A stretch of DNA of 64,000 nt from Linyphia triangularis (Eukaryota > Arthropoda > Arachnida > Araneae > Linyphiidae). A model generated the notes under the pieces. The model did not search any database. It was not told the DNA's origin and saw only the letters and a list, made by a program, of their open reading frames with translations. Where the stretch lies: the NCBI GenBank assembly GCA_963978545.1, contig OZ021727.1, positions 54,138,487 through 54,202,486 on the forward strand, given 5' to 3'. A program made the translations under genes and the position numbers. Below, piece by piece: positions 49,104 through 61,735 of the stretch (the stretch's first letter is position 1; each line of letters begins with the position of its first letter).

Positions 49104-50063
49104 GCCGTAGCAATTATATCATTCAAGTTCATTTACCAAGTAAAAGGAATACCTTTAAATTTTGAAGGATCCCCAAAAAAGTGTTGTTTTTCACAGAAAT
49201 CCAAAGTTGTCTTAAGTAAACGTGCATAGTTTTTTAAATGTAACTATTAAAAGGAGAACTATTTTTCACGACCTGTTTTCACGCCATTAAGAAAGTTTGC
49301 AAAACCTAAGTATTAAATCAAAAACTTAGAGTTATAAAAATGGTATTTTTATTTTTATTTATCAATATAAAAAATGCCAAAACCAAGCAAAAACTGTCAC
49401 TGGAATATTATATATATAAAAAATAAAACTTTACTTGTATCCTTCCGCCGTAACGTGTTTGTTTACTTTTGAAACTCGTAATGTTTTTCACTTGTAACGT
49501 TGCAGATTCAGAAAACTCCTCTAAATTACAAACACAATAACTGAAATAATATCCGTTGAATTCCGAAAAAAAAAAAAAAAAAAAACGCTCGCCAAAGAAA
49601 TGCTACATCTGTGCCAAAAGAACTTGCTTGGAGAACGATTCTTTCTGGCAAAATACACTAAAAGAAACTGCGTCCATACTTGCAAGTCTGTAAAAATTCT
49701 CCTCCAAGGTGCTTAATGAAGTGTAGCAGCTGCAATACCGCAGATTGCTCTAATTTGGTACTGTAATAATATAAACTTTCGGCTCAATCCACACAATAGT
49801 TGGAAGTTTTGAAGAAACCCTTCTACGATAAGAAATTTGTTTTGAACTGAGCTTATTTGCCTGAAGACTTTTTTGTATCGTATCAGACCAGAGTGAAAAA
49901 ACTGTCGATGGAATATGGTGGTATATGATACAGTTTTCAAAGAAACTTGATGAAACTGGAAATACAGTCAATGACATGCAAAATTACAGGTCTTGCACTT
50001 TTATTTAAGAATCGACTTCCAGAAACAAGTTACTGCAGTAAAGAATAAAGCTCTTCTAAATGA
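49104..50063. other. Intron sequence
   Basis: No feature was recognised. There is an A run at 49566-49584. Overlapping minus-strand frames at 49713-49977 show no known domain. Confidence 0.45.
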
Positions 50064-50074
50064 TCTTTTTGATG

Positions 50075-50259
50075 GCCCATCTGATGGCTGTAGGATTAGC
50101 GCTCTGGCCTCGTATACTAAAGGTGCTGGATTCGAATCTCTGGTTAGGCATGGATGTTTGTTTTGGTTTGGAATCCACTTTAAGCTGTTGGTCCCGGCCT
50201 AATTAACCGTCACTGTGTATAAAAAATAAGTCATTGAGCATACAAATCAACCAAACCTA
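50075..50259 (+). mobile_element. tRNA-derived SINE, 185 bp
   Basis: An 11-bp target duplication TCTTTTTGATG lies on both sides (50064-50074 and 50260-50270). The head contains a tRNA-like A box region (TAGGATTAGCGCTCTGG) and a B box GGATTCGAATC about 40 bp later, the internal pol III promoter. Then come TTAGGCATGGATGTTTGT and a unique tail ending in AT-rich sequence. A related uninterrupted sequence at 52919-52980 shows the same site without the SINE. It lies in the intron between receptor exons 2 and 3, antisense to the gene. Confidence 0.85.
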
Positions 50260-50464
50260 TCTTTTTGATGTGCACAACGGCTATATTTCCATTGAAAAAG
50301 TTAGTTTATGTAATATTATCGGTTCTTTTCCATTAAAGGGAGTTGTTGGTACTTCCAAATATGGTACGGATTTTGCATCTAGGTAATTTTCGCGAGTAAA
50401 TGTCAGTAGACGCCATTTTTTAATAATAAGTTAACTACCTGTGGTTGCCATAATTTGCCGCAGT

Positions 50465-51350
50465 TTGTTGTTGTTGTTTCTTATCCTCCACCTGTCTGAC
50501 GAAGTCAGACCAGATCCAACAAATTGTTGACCCTCAAAAAGTCGATGACAAGAAGTGGTGTAGCTTATAAGTCCTCTTTGGAAAGACCCAAGCAGTCCAG
50601 GATATGTTCGGCAGAGGCCTGCTGAGCTTTACATTTGGAGCAGACAGGGTAAGATTTTCTACCCTTAGAGTACAAGAGACTCTTCGTGTGACCACTTGCC
50701 AATCTGGAAATTGCCGTTCGAAACGCTCACCAATAGATACAAGTTATCACCAATAGATCACCAATAGATACAAGTGAAGAGCCCGGTTTCTTGGCTGCAT
50801 ACCAGTGATGAGAGGGAGGGGTCTTCCACTTTTTGGAGAGATGACATTTGATTTTGGACTGATGCTCCGAGTATGAAAGAGCTGAAGAGGAAGGTGTTGA
50901 GTGACTGCAACCCTCCTTAGCTAAGTGGTCCGCTTGCTCATTTCCAAAGATGTTAACGTGGGATGGTATCCACTGAAAATGAACGTCGTGGCGCTTTGAA
51001 ATAAGTTTAAGTTTAAGAAGGATGGATATGCTTGTTTTGTCTCCAACTTTAGTCCAATTGTGTAGATGTTGAAGGGAGCTGCGACTGTCCGAAAGGATCC
51101 AGAGATCACCAAAGTCACGCTCGTTGATTATAGCTTCAATGCCCTGTTCAATTGCGATTAATTCACTTTTAAAGACTGAAGTGAAATCAGGGTTACGGAG
51201 ACAGATGGAAAGATTTTGCCCAGGTTTTTCAATGAAGACACCACTACCAACTAGGTCTCCCAGTCCACTACCGTTTGTTGTTGCCGCAGTTTTATGTAAA
51301 CAATCTTGGCAGACAATCCGTACTGTACTTGGGAATACCAACGGCCTACT
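50465..51350 (-). pseudogene. LINE 3' end: RNase H domain and C-terminal zinc region
   Basis: The minus-strand frame 50727-51341 is an RNase H domain of the type found at the end of Jockey-like LINE polyproteins: GSGVF, KSELIAIEQGI, WILSDSRSSL, FQWIPSHVNIFGNEQADHLA. Glu of SELIAI, Asp of LSDS and Asp of NEQAD match the catalytic set, but the first Asp is replaced by Asn (TNGSG). Beyond 50727 the protein continues in another frame with ISRLASGHTKS and a CxxC...H type ending (near 50500-50710), after a small triplication of a CACCAATAGAT unit. It is 5'-truncated near 51350 and its 3' end is a TTG-repeat tail near 50465. Confidence 0.8.
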
Positions 51351-53387
51351 TTAACAGAAAAGTATCATATTAACTAGAATAAAAAATTTTATAGAATATT
51401 GTGTTTCCCGAAATCAGCTCTGCATTTTGCTGGCTGCCAGCTCGGTTTCGTAAAAAAGCTCCATTGGCTCAAAGAAAGGATGATTGAAGCCCTAAGCAAT
51501 TTAATGCTCAGAAATAAGAAAAAGGAAACCATTGCCATTAAAGGGTGCCAACAAAACTTTATACACTTTTGTATTTTCACAAATTATTTATTTAAAATTG
51601 AAGGTAATTACACAAATTATTCCTTTTTCCAATTTTGGTAAAACCAAAACTGTCGTCAAAATACAGCTTTAGCGGTAATTATTAATAACAGTGTGACTAC
51701 AGCTTCTTTTTGGCAAGAGTTTCGGTTTTACCGAAAATGTCCAAAATGTTTAAAAGTATTATTTGTTGGTTCATATTGAAATCATTTTTTATAACAATCA
51801 CAAGTAGCGTCTTTTTTTATGGTGTTTATTTTGTAGTAACTATTTAGTGTGCCCAGCGTAAAAGAGACCCCACATTCAAAAAGCAACCGCGTTTCAGATT
51901 ATTAAATAAAATTTCAAATGATTGATTCCAAACTTTTGTTTTGAAAATAATGTAGTGCCTCTTTTATGCTTGCCACCCTATATTGTAACCTGAATTGTCA
52001 AATTCGAAGACCTATTATGCCACGACGAGTAAGCAGCTAGTATTGACATAAATAAAGCATAGACGGCAATATGACGTAATTCATTTTTGTATGTAATTGC
52101 AGTTTTTTCTGCGTTTAAAGTGTATTCTGTATCCTCAGCAAAATTTCGACCAATAAACATAAACTTTATCCAAATTGATTCAGTAGATCCTGAGTATTAT
52201 GCCAATATTAACCTCTTCTTGATCGTTGATTTAATTTTTTTTGTTTTGACGGGTACCAGATAAAAATCACCAAATTGCAGCGATAACTCATTCAAACTAA
52301 TAACTTCCAATCTGTGATAAGGTTTGCTTAGGCAACCCCTCAAACTAAAGAATAAAAATAAAAGTCCACGAGTTTAAAATATTATTTTCGTGTAAACATT
52401 TCAGCTTGGCGATAACTATGTCAACCTTCCGACTTAGCGGATTTTGGTACCCGTCTAACAGAAAAATATAAAATATTGTTGCTAGAGTTTTCTCACATAC
52501 CCGAATGTGTGTATGTGTTTTAATATTCAATTGGGGTTTACAAGAAATTTATTCCTCATTCATCTAATGCAACAAAAGTGAGATCAGAAGTGTTGGCATC
52601 ACTTGCTGTCGCTTATTGTATAATAAATACTACTCTGATGGATGAATGGTATACCCTATGTTCAATTTGCCCTCTAATATTATTACTTCAGACTCAATAG
52701 CACTTAGCAGCATATCTAAACCGAGCAATGTTGCAACTGTGCACCTTAACTGCATGATACTAGAGTACTATTCTACAAAAAACATAAATTAAACACTGAG
52801 GGATATTAGACAACAGTATTCAAACTTGAAATAATTATATGCTTGAAGTGGTCAAATGTTTTGACCAGTGTTAAGCTATTGTTCACAATATGTACGAAAT
52901 TGCTCGAACTCGTAAATGATCTTTTTGATATGCACAAGGGCTTCATTTCCAGTGAAATAGTTGGTTTATGTAATGTTATTTATCTTATTTCAGTGTTTTA
53001 ATTATAATAAATTTTAATTGATCTATTTCTAAATGATACTGTTCTCAGAATTCTAAAATTTCTGTTTTTAACATTCAATTACAATTTTATTCATTTTGTT
53101 GCATATTACAAGTACTGATGATTTTGAAAATATATTTGCCATGATTTGATATAATCTGGATAAAATTTATTGTGTCCTTGAGTTTTATTTCATCAATGAA
53201 TCTTGTGTGTTCCATAATTACATCTGGGGATATTTATGATATAACCTGCATATAAATGGGACTGGGTGTTCGATGACAGCATTAAAATCAGGAAAATCAA
53301 CGTAACAAAATAACTTGTGTAACATTGAATATTGGTCAAAATGAAGACATATTTTGTACATGTTGTTCAAACCTTTTTTAAATTACA
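51351..53387. other. Intron sequence with one small hairpin
   Basis: Mostly AT-rich with no gene. Sequence at 52919-52980 matches the SINE-flanking sequence near 50270. GGGTACCAGA at 52244 and TTTGGTACCCGTC at 52444 are a short inverted pair of unclear meaning. Confidence 0.45.
51631..51738. repeat. Small inverted-repeat element, about 108 bp
   Basis: TTTTGGTAAAACCAAAACT at the left pairs imperfectly with the right end AGTTTCGGTTTTACCGAAAA, and the pairing extends inward for about ten more bases (GTCGTCAAAA with TTTTTGGCAA, and AGCTT). It may be a MITE; no target duplication is obvious. Confidence 0.4.
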
Positions 53388-53545
53388 CAGTCAACTCGCA
53401 ATAACCCGAACTTCAAGGGACTGGCCAAATTCTTCGAGTTATCCGAAGTTATTTTTTATTCAAGGCATATACTTGGTACCTAATGAAAACATCGAGATAA
53501 ATGAATATTCAACTTACGAGACTTCGAGTTATTGTAAGTTGACTG
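53388..53545. mobile_element. pogo/Tigger-like MITE, 158 bp
   Basis: The left end CAGTCAACTCGCAATAACCC and right end ACTTCGAGTTATTGTAAGTTGACTG form inverted repeats of the kind typical of pogo/Tigger elements, whose ends read CAGT...CTCG-TAA-tC. The internal CGAGTTATCCGAAGTTATTT is a second copy of the theme. TA follows the right end; the left flank is CA, so the target duplication is not perfect. It is non-coding. Confidence 0.65.
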
Positions 53546-53925
53546 TATTAAAAAAAAAGTTTATAATAATAGGCTAATAATTTATTAATAATCACTTATT
53601 TAAAACTCGGTTTAAAAAAATAATTCTGCAGCGAGTTGACTTTACGCTCGTAGAAAAATCTTAAAACTAAAATAAAGTTTTTTTGTTTTATATTTCTTAG
53701 AAATGTCTGCATACTGCATTAATTATGTAGTGTTATTATAGGGGAATGCTATAAACAAGTTAAATTGCCAGATGGGGAATAATTAGATTATTACTGCTTG
53801 TTTCATCAGTAAAATAAGTTTATGTTGCCACATAATGTATCCTAGACTTGCCAATACAACTACTATAAGTGTTTACATCACGCTTGTTATTTGATGTTAA
53901 AGTTGGCTTGTAAAAAACAACTTAA

Positions 53926-54651
53926 GGGGGTCCAGTACCGAAATTTCTTCAAAAATCCCAAATTTTTTTTCTGATTTTAAAAAATAGTTCATCCATTCCT
54001 GAAGAGAATGATGTTTTTATCTTATTCCTCCAGTGATTAGAACGCCACAAATTTACCTGTGATTTAAACATCACTAATGGGCGTAACACATTAAAGCGTC
54101 TGCTTGAAGTGCGTTTTTCGAGTACTAGTGTTTTTCACAGATGTTGCATATTCATATCGATATATCTCCAGAACCATTAACAATTGGTTATTCAAATTTT
54201 TGGAGCATTTAATTTATATAGTTTTAAATATTTTGTCTTCACAGAATTTTATTTTTTTAATTCTGTTTTAAAATATAAAAATTTTCATAAAAGATAACGT
54301 AAAAAAAAGCAAAAATTTCAATATTTTAACTTTGAGAATTTTTTTAATTTTTTTTAATTCACCTATCAAAATTCTGTGAAGACAAAATTTTCTTTATATA
54401 ATTATGTATTACAGAAAGCTTTCACTTTGAAAAAAAAATTATTTTTTCTAGACTTATATCAAAGTACGCAAACATCAATTATTATGGATTTTTCTTGGTT
54501 TTTAAATTTTTTTTTAAATAACTAAACACAATATTTAAAAAAAAACATTTTCTCAAAGATATATAAATAGTATCTCATACATAAAATAAATTTTGACATA
54601 AAAATGTACATAAATAAAGTTTTTTTTTTTTATTTTCGGTAACGAACCCCC
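53926..54651. mobile_element. TTAA-flanked non-autonomous element, 726 bp
   Basis: Ends GGGGGTCCAGTACCGAAATT and, inverted, GGGGGTTCGTTACCGAAAAT are flanked by TTAA (53922-53925 and 54652-54655). These ends resemble those of the transposon at 34696-37796 (GGGGTCTAGGTACC). Inside, TTTTGTCTTCACAGAATTTT (about 54231) and its complement AAAATTCTGTGAAGACAAAA (about 54366) form a large hairpin. There is no coding capacity. Confidence 0.8.
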
Positions 54652-54987
54652 TTAAAACTGTGATACAATCTTGGAAGTCAAACCTTTTCTATTTGAGATT
54701 CAGCCACACTACAATGTCCATTATCCCAATACATATATTTACATTTAGTCCCAAATCCCTTACTTGAATATATTAATAGTTGTGTGCCTATTATTAACAG
54801 CTGATGTGTTGCTGTTTTGCAATCCCATGCTTAAATTTACCAGGAAAGTGAAACATAGTCAACAAAAAGTTATGTGAAACATGATAATAAAACAGTAATT
54901 TTGACTTTTCTTTTAATAAAAATTTGTAATTTAACACAGCTAATTTATTGCATTTTAATTTAAATACATGTGTTTTTAGCTTCCCAA

Positions 54988-55195
54988 CATCTGAAAGGTT
55001 ACATAAACAACCCTTTCAGACACATCAACTGTCTGAAAATATCTCCAATTCAGACAGTCTAAACGTCTTAAAATGCCCCATTTTAAGACACTTCAAGTGT
55101 CTTAAAGTTTAAGACACCATTTTTCGTCTTAAAACAGTGCCACTTGTTTAAGACAATTTTGTGTCTTATTTTAAGACATTTCAATTTGCTGTGTA
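54988..55195. repeat. Second array of GTCTTAAA / GTCTGAAA motifs
   Basis: The same motif set as at 48877-49103, even denser: GTCTTAAAATGCCCCATTTT, TTAAGACACTTCAAGTGTCT, GTCTTAAAACAGTG and others. The right end, read in reverse, TACACAGCAAATTGAAATGT, resembles the left end of the first array. Confidence 0.7.
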
Positions 55196-55370
55196 CAATT
55201 TGTTAGCCTTAAATGAAAATGCAACCTTATAAAGATGCTATTTTAAATATGTAACGTATATTTTGATTACATAATTATTTTCTGGAACTTAGAAACGTCT
55301 TAAATTAGTGTTGTATAGTAAGCAAAAAAAATGTGAACGATATCTATATCTTCATTTCCAAAAGTTGTAA

Positions 55371-55813
55371 TCCAATCAAACGGTATAGTGGTTAGCGTGC
55401 TAGCCTCTAGACCGCGAGGTTGCGGGTTGGAGTCCAGTGAAGACACACAGGAACGGTCCGGGCACGGGGCGGTTACAAGCCCCCTTTTGATGAATGTCGA
55501 AGGGGGAGATAATACACAGAAATCTTAAGGAGTGTGGGATTTGTAAGGGGGAGGAGTAGCTGTCCCAATTAAGGTGACAGTTTTTTCCAACCCCCTACAA
55601 ATTCCACCCTCCTGAAGATTTCAGTGCATTTCTCCCTTTTCGACATTTATCAAAAGGGGGCTTGTATCCGCGCCGTGCCCGGACCGTTCCTGTGTGTCCC
55701 CAGCTTTAGGCATGGGTGTTTGTAAATGTATGTTGGCTTGTCTAATGACGAATGTTTCGGCGCATTATAGCCCTCGTGTTGCTGACGGCGCCAGATAATC
55801 TGAAAACAAACAG
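55371..55813 (+). mobile_element. tRNA-derived SINE interrupted by a hairpin MITE
   Basis: A 13-bp duplication CCAAAAGTTGTAA / CCAAAAGTAGTAA (one mismatch) borders the element at 55358-55370 and 55814-55826. The tRNA-like head has an A box (TAGTGGTTAGCG) and a B box (GGTTGGAGTCC). After the inserted MITE it resumes with TTAGGCATGGGTGTTTGT, the same core as the SINE at 50075-50259. Subtracting the 257-bp MITE leaves 186 bp, matching the 185 bp of the other SINE. Confidence 0.8.
55442..55698. mobile_element. GC-rich hairpin MITE, 257 bp, inside the SINE
   Basis: Almost fully palindromic: the left arm GACACACAGGAACGGTCCGG continues through GGCGGTTACAAGCCCCCTTT, and the right arm mirrors it to GGACCGTTCCTGTGTGTC. 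The centre is near CCAATTAAGG (55566-55575). It is much richer in GC than the surrounding intron. No coding sequence. Confidence 0.85.
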
Positions 55814-56412
55814 CCAAAAGTAGTAAAGTACTGCAGTTTCCACAAAAGTAATTTGTTAATGATTTTTTATATGCCTAGTGCAGTTTTTGTTCTTCTTGGA
55901 ATATTGTTAATAGTTAAATTAAACTCTAACTTTAGTTTACTCGCAATATGAAATTTTCAGTTTATTATAAAAACACGTTCCTTACGAGCGGAGAGAAATT
56001 ATCATTATTAAGAAGAAGAATTAGTACAGGAGATATAGGTTTTTGGGTGGAACTAATTCCCACAGAAGCGGCGATTGAATTTTTTAGCTCGTATATGGTA
56101 TCTTTTTGACATACTAAAAGTCTAGAAAAATCTGAGCGTGCAAAATGCGTTTTTTGGCCGCCATCTTGGATTTTTTTTTGAAAAATCGTAAAAAGTCATG
56201 TGTGGTATCAAATTACAGAAAATTTTATGCTGAAAAATATTATCATTTTGGTTTTAAAAAGTAAAAATAATTAGGAAAATAGTGACCAAAAAACTAAAAG
56301 CTTATGCAGTGTTAAAAATTCTTTTTAATAATAAATAATAAAATAGTTTTATAATATGAACGCATCATGTATTTCATCTATATCTTTCATCTTACATAAG
56401 AGAAAAGCCATA

Positions 56413-57030
56413 TTAGTATTCTTCTGAAATACTTTCTTTTAGTGAACTATTTGTGCAATCTCTAGCAGAACAGTTACAACCTATCTCGGTACATTCCACG
56501 CCACAATGTCGACGCGTACATCTACTACTACCACACGGCTCATTTGTATCCTTTTTCCATATACAACGGATCTTGTTCACCAATAACTCTGGTGCAGGGC
56601 TCATTTCCCATGTTATGGGCAGTAGTTGGTCTCTTACTTTTTTCCAACCCCACTCTTGGCAATATTGTTTATAGTTTTCCAACAAAAACATTATAAATGT
56701 ACGCGGTGAAGATGATGAACAGTCGCATCTTCTGTAGGTGGCTATCTTGCAATATTAAATTCCCTTTTGGTAGTTGTGATTATAATACGTTTTTTATCGC
56801 TGGAAGTAGAAGACTGCAGACAAGTATTTTGTGTATTATGGTAAATCAAAAGTACAAAGATATCTGTGTCCTCAGCAACAACTGTTACATGTATTTTTTT
56901 CTGCTAAGATCATTGCTATTTTCACTATAACTGCGACAGTATCATCTCTAGCATGAATCACAATATGACCATTCTCTTCCAAGTGTTTTCCAATTATGGT
57001 TATAAAGGACTATATATATTTTTTATTAGA
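56413..57030 (-). pseudogene. Left-arm copy of the transposon protein (internal deletion)
   Basis: On the minus strand the arm reads a decayed KHLEENGHIVIHA block (near 56990), passes through several stops, and then is open at 56413-56691: MFLLENYKQYCQEWGWKKVR, PITWEMSPAPELLVNKIRC and the Cys-rich CTRRHCGVECTEIGCNCSA end. The family is a widespread uncharacterised arthropod protein with a C-terminal Cys cluster. Comparison with the right arm shows that the segment between the EDTDI-type block and MFLLENYK is missing here. Confidence 0.7.
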
Positions 57031-57331
57031 AAGAAAGAGTCCTTTGTCAAGAAGAAGTGGAGAGCTCTTAGTTAATTTCACTGAAACATGGCCAAAAACT
57101 GGGAAATTTTCAGATGTATTACAACTATATAGCAGTCACATTACTATAAGCAATATCAAGTTACGACAATAGCATCTGGTGGCTATACCATCTCCAGTAA
57201 AAAGGATGTAGAGCATCAGATATACGCAAAACAGTCATCAGTAACAGTGAAATTTACTGAGAACTCTCCTCTTCTATTTGGCAAAGGACTTTTTTTTCTA
57301 ATAAAAATAAATAAAATAATCCTTTATAACA

Positions 57332-57927
57332 ATGCTTGAAAAACACTTGGAAGAGAATGGCCACTCTGTGATTCATTCTGCAGCTGATGCTGATACAGTT
57401 ATAGTGAAAACATCACTGACCTTAGCAGATAAAATGCATGTAACAGTTGTTGCTGAGGACACCGATATCTTAGTACTCTTGATTTACCATAATACCCAAA
57501 ATATTTGTTTGTCTCCTATTTCCGGCGATAAAAAAACGTAATATTAAAGGTGCAAAATGTGCTTGGGGTAAAGGATGCAAAATTATTCTCTTTTCATATT
57601 CTTTAACCGGATGCAATACCACAAGCTCTTTATTTAGTAAAAGTAAATCAGCAGCACATAGACATTTTTGGAAATGTAAGGAATTTAACATTTGTAGTAC
57701 TCTGTTTGGATCAGAACATGCTGACAGGAAAGAACTTACAGATATTGGTACCAAAGCATTGATATCATTGTACGGTGGAAAGTGCACCTGAAAAACGGAT
57801 ACAAATGAGTCGAGTGGTAAATGTACGTGTCGACATTGTGGCGTGGAATGTACCGAGATAGGTTGTAACTGTTCTGCTAGAGATTGCGCAAATAGTGCAC
57901 TAAAAGAAAGTATTTCAGAAGAATACT
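57332..57927 (+). pseudogene. Right-arm copy of the transposon protein (different deletion)
   Basis: The plus strand is open at 57332-57541 (MLEKHLEENGHSVIHSAADA, then TVVAEDTDILVLLIYH), continues after a frameshift with FHILHRMQYHKLF and KSAAHRHFWKCKEFN, and after a stop ends in RHCGVECTEIGCNCSARDCA at 57835-57927. EDTDILVLL is a strongly conserved block that resembles the nuclease-like fold of PIN/FEN domains; this is only a resemblance. The segment with the WGWKKV and PAPELL blocks, present in the left arm, is deleted here. Confidence 0.7.
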
Positions 57928-58329
57928 AATATGGCTTTTCTCTTATGTAAGATGAAAGATATTGGCGAAATACATGATGCATTCGTATTATAAAACTACT
58001 TTATTATTTATTAATAAAAAGAATTTTTAACACTGCATAATCATTTAATTTTTTGGTCACTATTTTGCTAATTATTTTTACTTTTTAAAACCAAAATAAT
58101 AATCTTTTTCAGCATAAAATTTTCTGTAATTTGGTACCACACATGACTTTTTACGATTTTTTAAAAAAAATCCAAGATGGCGGCCAAGAAACGCATTTTG
58201 CACGCTCAGATTTTTCTAGACTTTTAGTATGTCAAAAAGATATCCTCCACGAGCTAAAAAAATCAATCGCCGCTTCTGTGGGAATTAGTTCCACCTATAG
58301 CCTATTTTTTGCCTATATCTCCTGTACTA

Positions 58330-60698
<2,369 letters not shown>

Positions 60699-61034
60699 GT
60701 GTTCTGCAACTTAAAATAATATATTTTTAGAATTAAGTAATAGAAAGTATTGTAAATTAAATAACGAGGAGAAAAATTATGAATGGCTTTAAAGAATCTG
60801 TGTAAATGTTGCATAAATAAATTAATAAACAGTTTAATAGAAAATTTGAAACTAAAATAATGAATGCTAGTATTATCCTAAGATTTTTAGAATCGAAAAT
60901 ATAATGATTATTTTTATTGTTTTATCTCATGCACTAGTATATAATATATTTTAGTTTATCTTACAAAAATATGTCTATCGTATAAATGTACTTTTAACAT
61001 AAAGGAATATATTTCAAAGAACACGAATACCTAC

Positions 61035-61220
61035 CTACCCCCAGAGTCTTGGTGGTTACTGCGTCGCTTGGCAAACCCTCACCAACCTCATTATAAGCCG
61101 TCATATAGAAATGATAACGGGTACCACAGAGGAGATTCTCAAATATGTGTTCCCGCTTCGTAGAAATGACTTGAATTTCTTGCCAACCTCCCAATTCCCT
61201 TTTATAGTGAAGATGAAATC
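61035..61220 (-). CDS. Dscam: Dscam-like receptor, second half of the penultimate FNIII domain (exon 2)
   Basis: After an ATTAG acceptor, two bases complete a Gly codon and the exon reads FHLHYKRELGGWQEIQV, then ENLLCGTRYHFYMTAYNEVG and PSDAVTTKT. HYKRE-G-W and LLCGTRY-F-TAYN are hallmarks of FNIII domain 5 of Dscam proteins. Three overlapping GTAG donors are possible at the end; the one after 61035 is chosen because only it joins exon 3 in frame. Confidence 0.88.
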
Positions 61221-61327
61221 CTAATGGATTAAAACCAAGGTGTTAGGTATATGTAAAAATAGTTCAAAACATGTTAATGGTTTTACATGTTAAGTAATAT
61301 CACAAATCCGATGCAATAAAGGTGTAC

Positions 61328-61426
61328 CTTCAATAGGGCTTGAGGTGGAAGTCCTAATTTCCCATTGGACTAGAATTGTTGAATGTGTTGAAGAAACAAC
61401 GCTCATAATTGGGTTAGTTGGAGGAT
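61328..61426 (-). CDS. Dscam: Dscam-like receptor, first half of the penultimate FNIII domain (exon 1 of window)
   Basis: The exon lies between a TTTTCAG acceptor and a GAAG/GTACAC donor. It encodes PPTNPIMSVVSSTHSTILVQ followed by WEIRTSTSSPIE, the A-C strands of an FNIII domain with the conserved Trp, and joins exon 2 to give SPIEG-FHLHYKRE. The preceding exons lie at higher coordinates outside the window. Together with exon 3 this gives the usual FNIII-FNIII-transmembrane end of Dscam. Confidence 0.85.
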
Positions 61427-61735
61427 CTGAAAAATATATTGCAGTCGGAATGATGTACTGCATGACAAGCATTGTCAATAATCTGCACAATGAAAGTTCA
61501 AGTAGGAAATAATGTCGATATTTAAATTAGAAAATAGTAACACTTCTATTAAGAAGTAACTTTAACTTGCGATATATTTTATATTCGTGTTGTATGGAAA
61601 CTGATTCATTTGTATTTTAGAGACCATATATACTAAAAATGTTGATCAAAAATGTAATTATTTAATTTTTTAACAAATATATCAAAATTTAGCAAAGAAA
61701 TTGATAATATATATATTTATTTACTTTTATGGTAT
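61427..61735. other. Intron sequence
   Basis: AT-rich sequence between the first exon in the window and the LTR of the Gypsy element; nothing recognised. Confidence 0.5.

Larger units (their letters stand above)
56022..58329. mobile_element. Inverted dimer of a DNA transposon, 2.3 kb
   Basis: Left arm 56022-57089 and right arm about 57247-58329 are inverted copies over nearly their full length, with a spacer of about 160 bp. Ends begin TAGTACAGGAGATATAGG on both sides; the flanks may carry a 3-bp AAT duplication, which could be chance. Each arm carries a differently damaged copy of the same gene end, reading outward. The elements also share a CCAAGATGGCGGCC block near each outer end (56158 and 58169). 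Confidence 0.8.

Noticed and set aside
50075..50150. tRNA gene
   Set aside because: Same reasoning as for the other SINE head: no acceptor stem pairing could be drawn, and target duplications enclose a 185-bp unit.
55381..55440. tRNA gene
   Set aside because: The A and B boxes are present, but the cloverleaf does not close and the sequence continues into a SINE core flanked by target duplications.
56413..56691. Complete small Cys-rich protein
   Set aside because: The same Cys-rich end recurs at 57835-57927 in the inverted arm, and the start Met lies at a deletion junction, so it is a fragment of a transposon gene.
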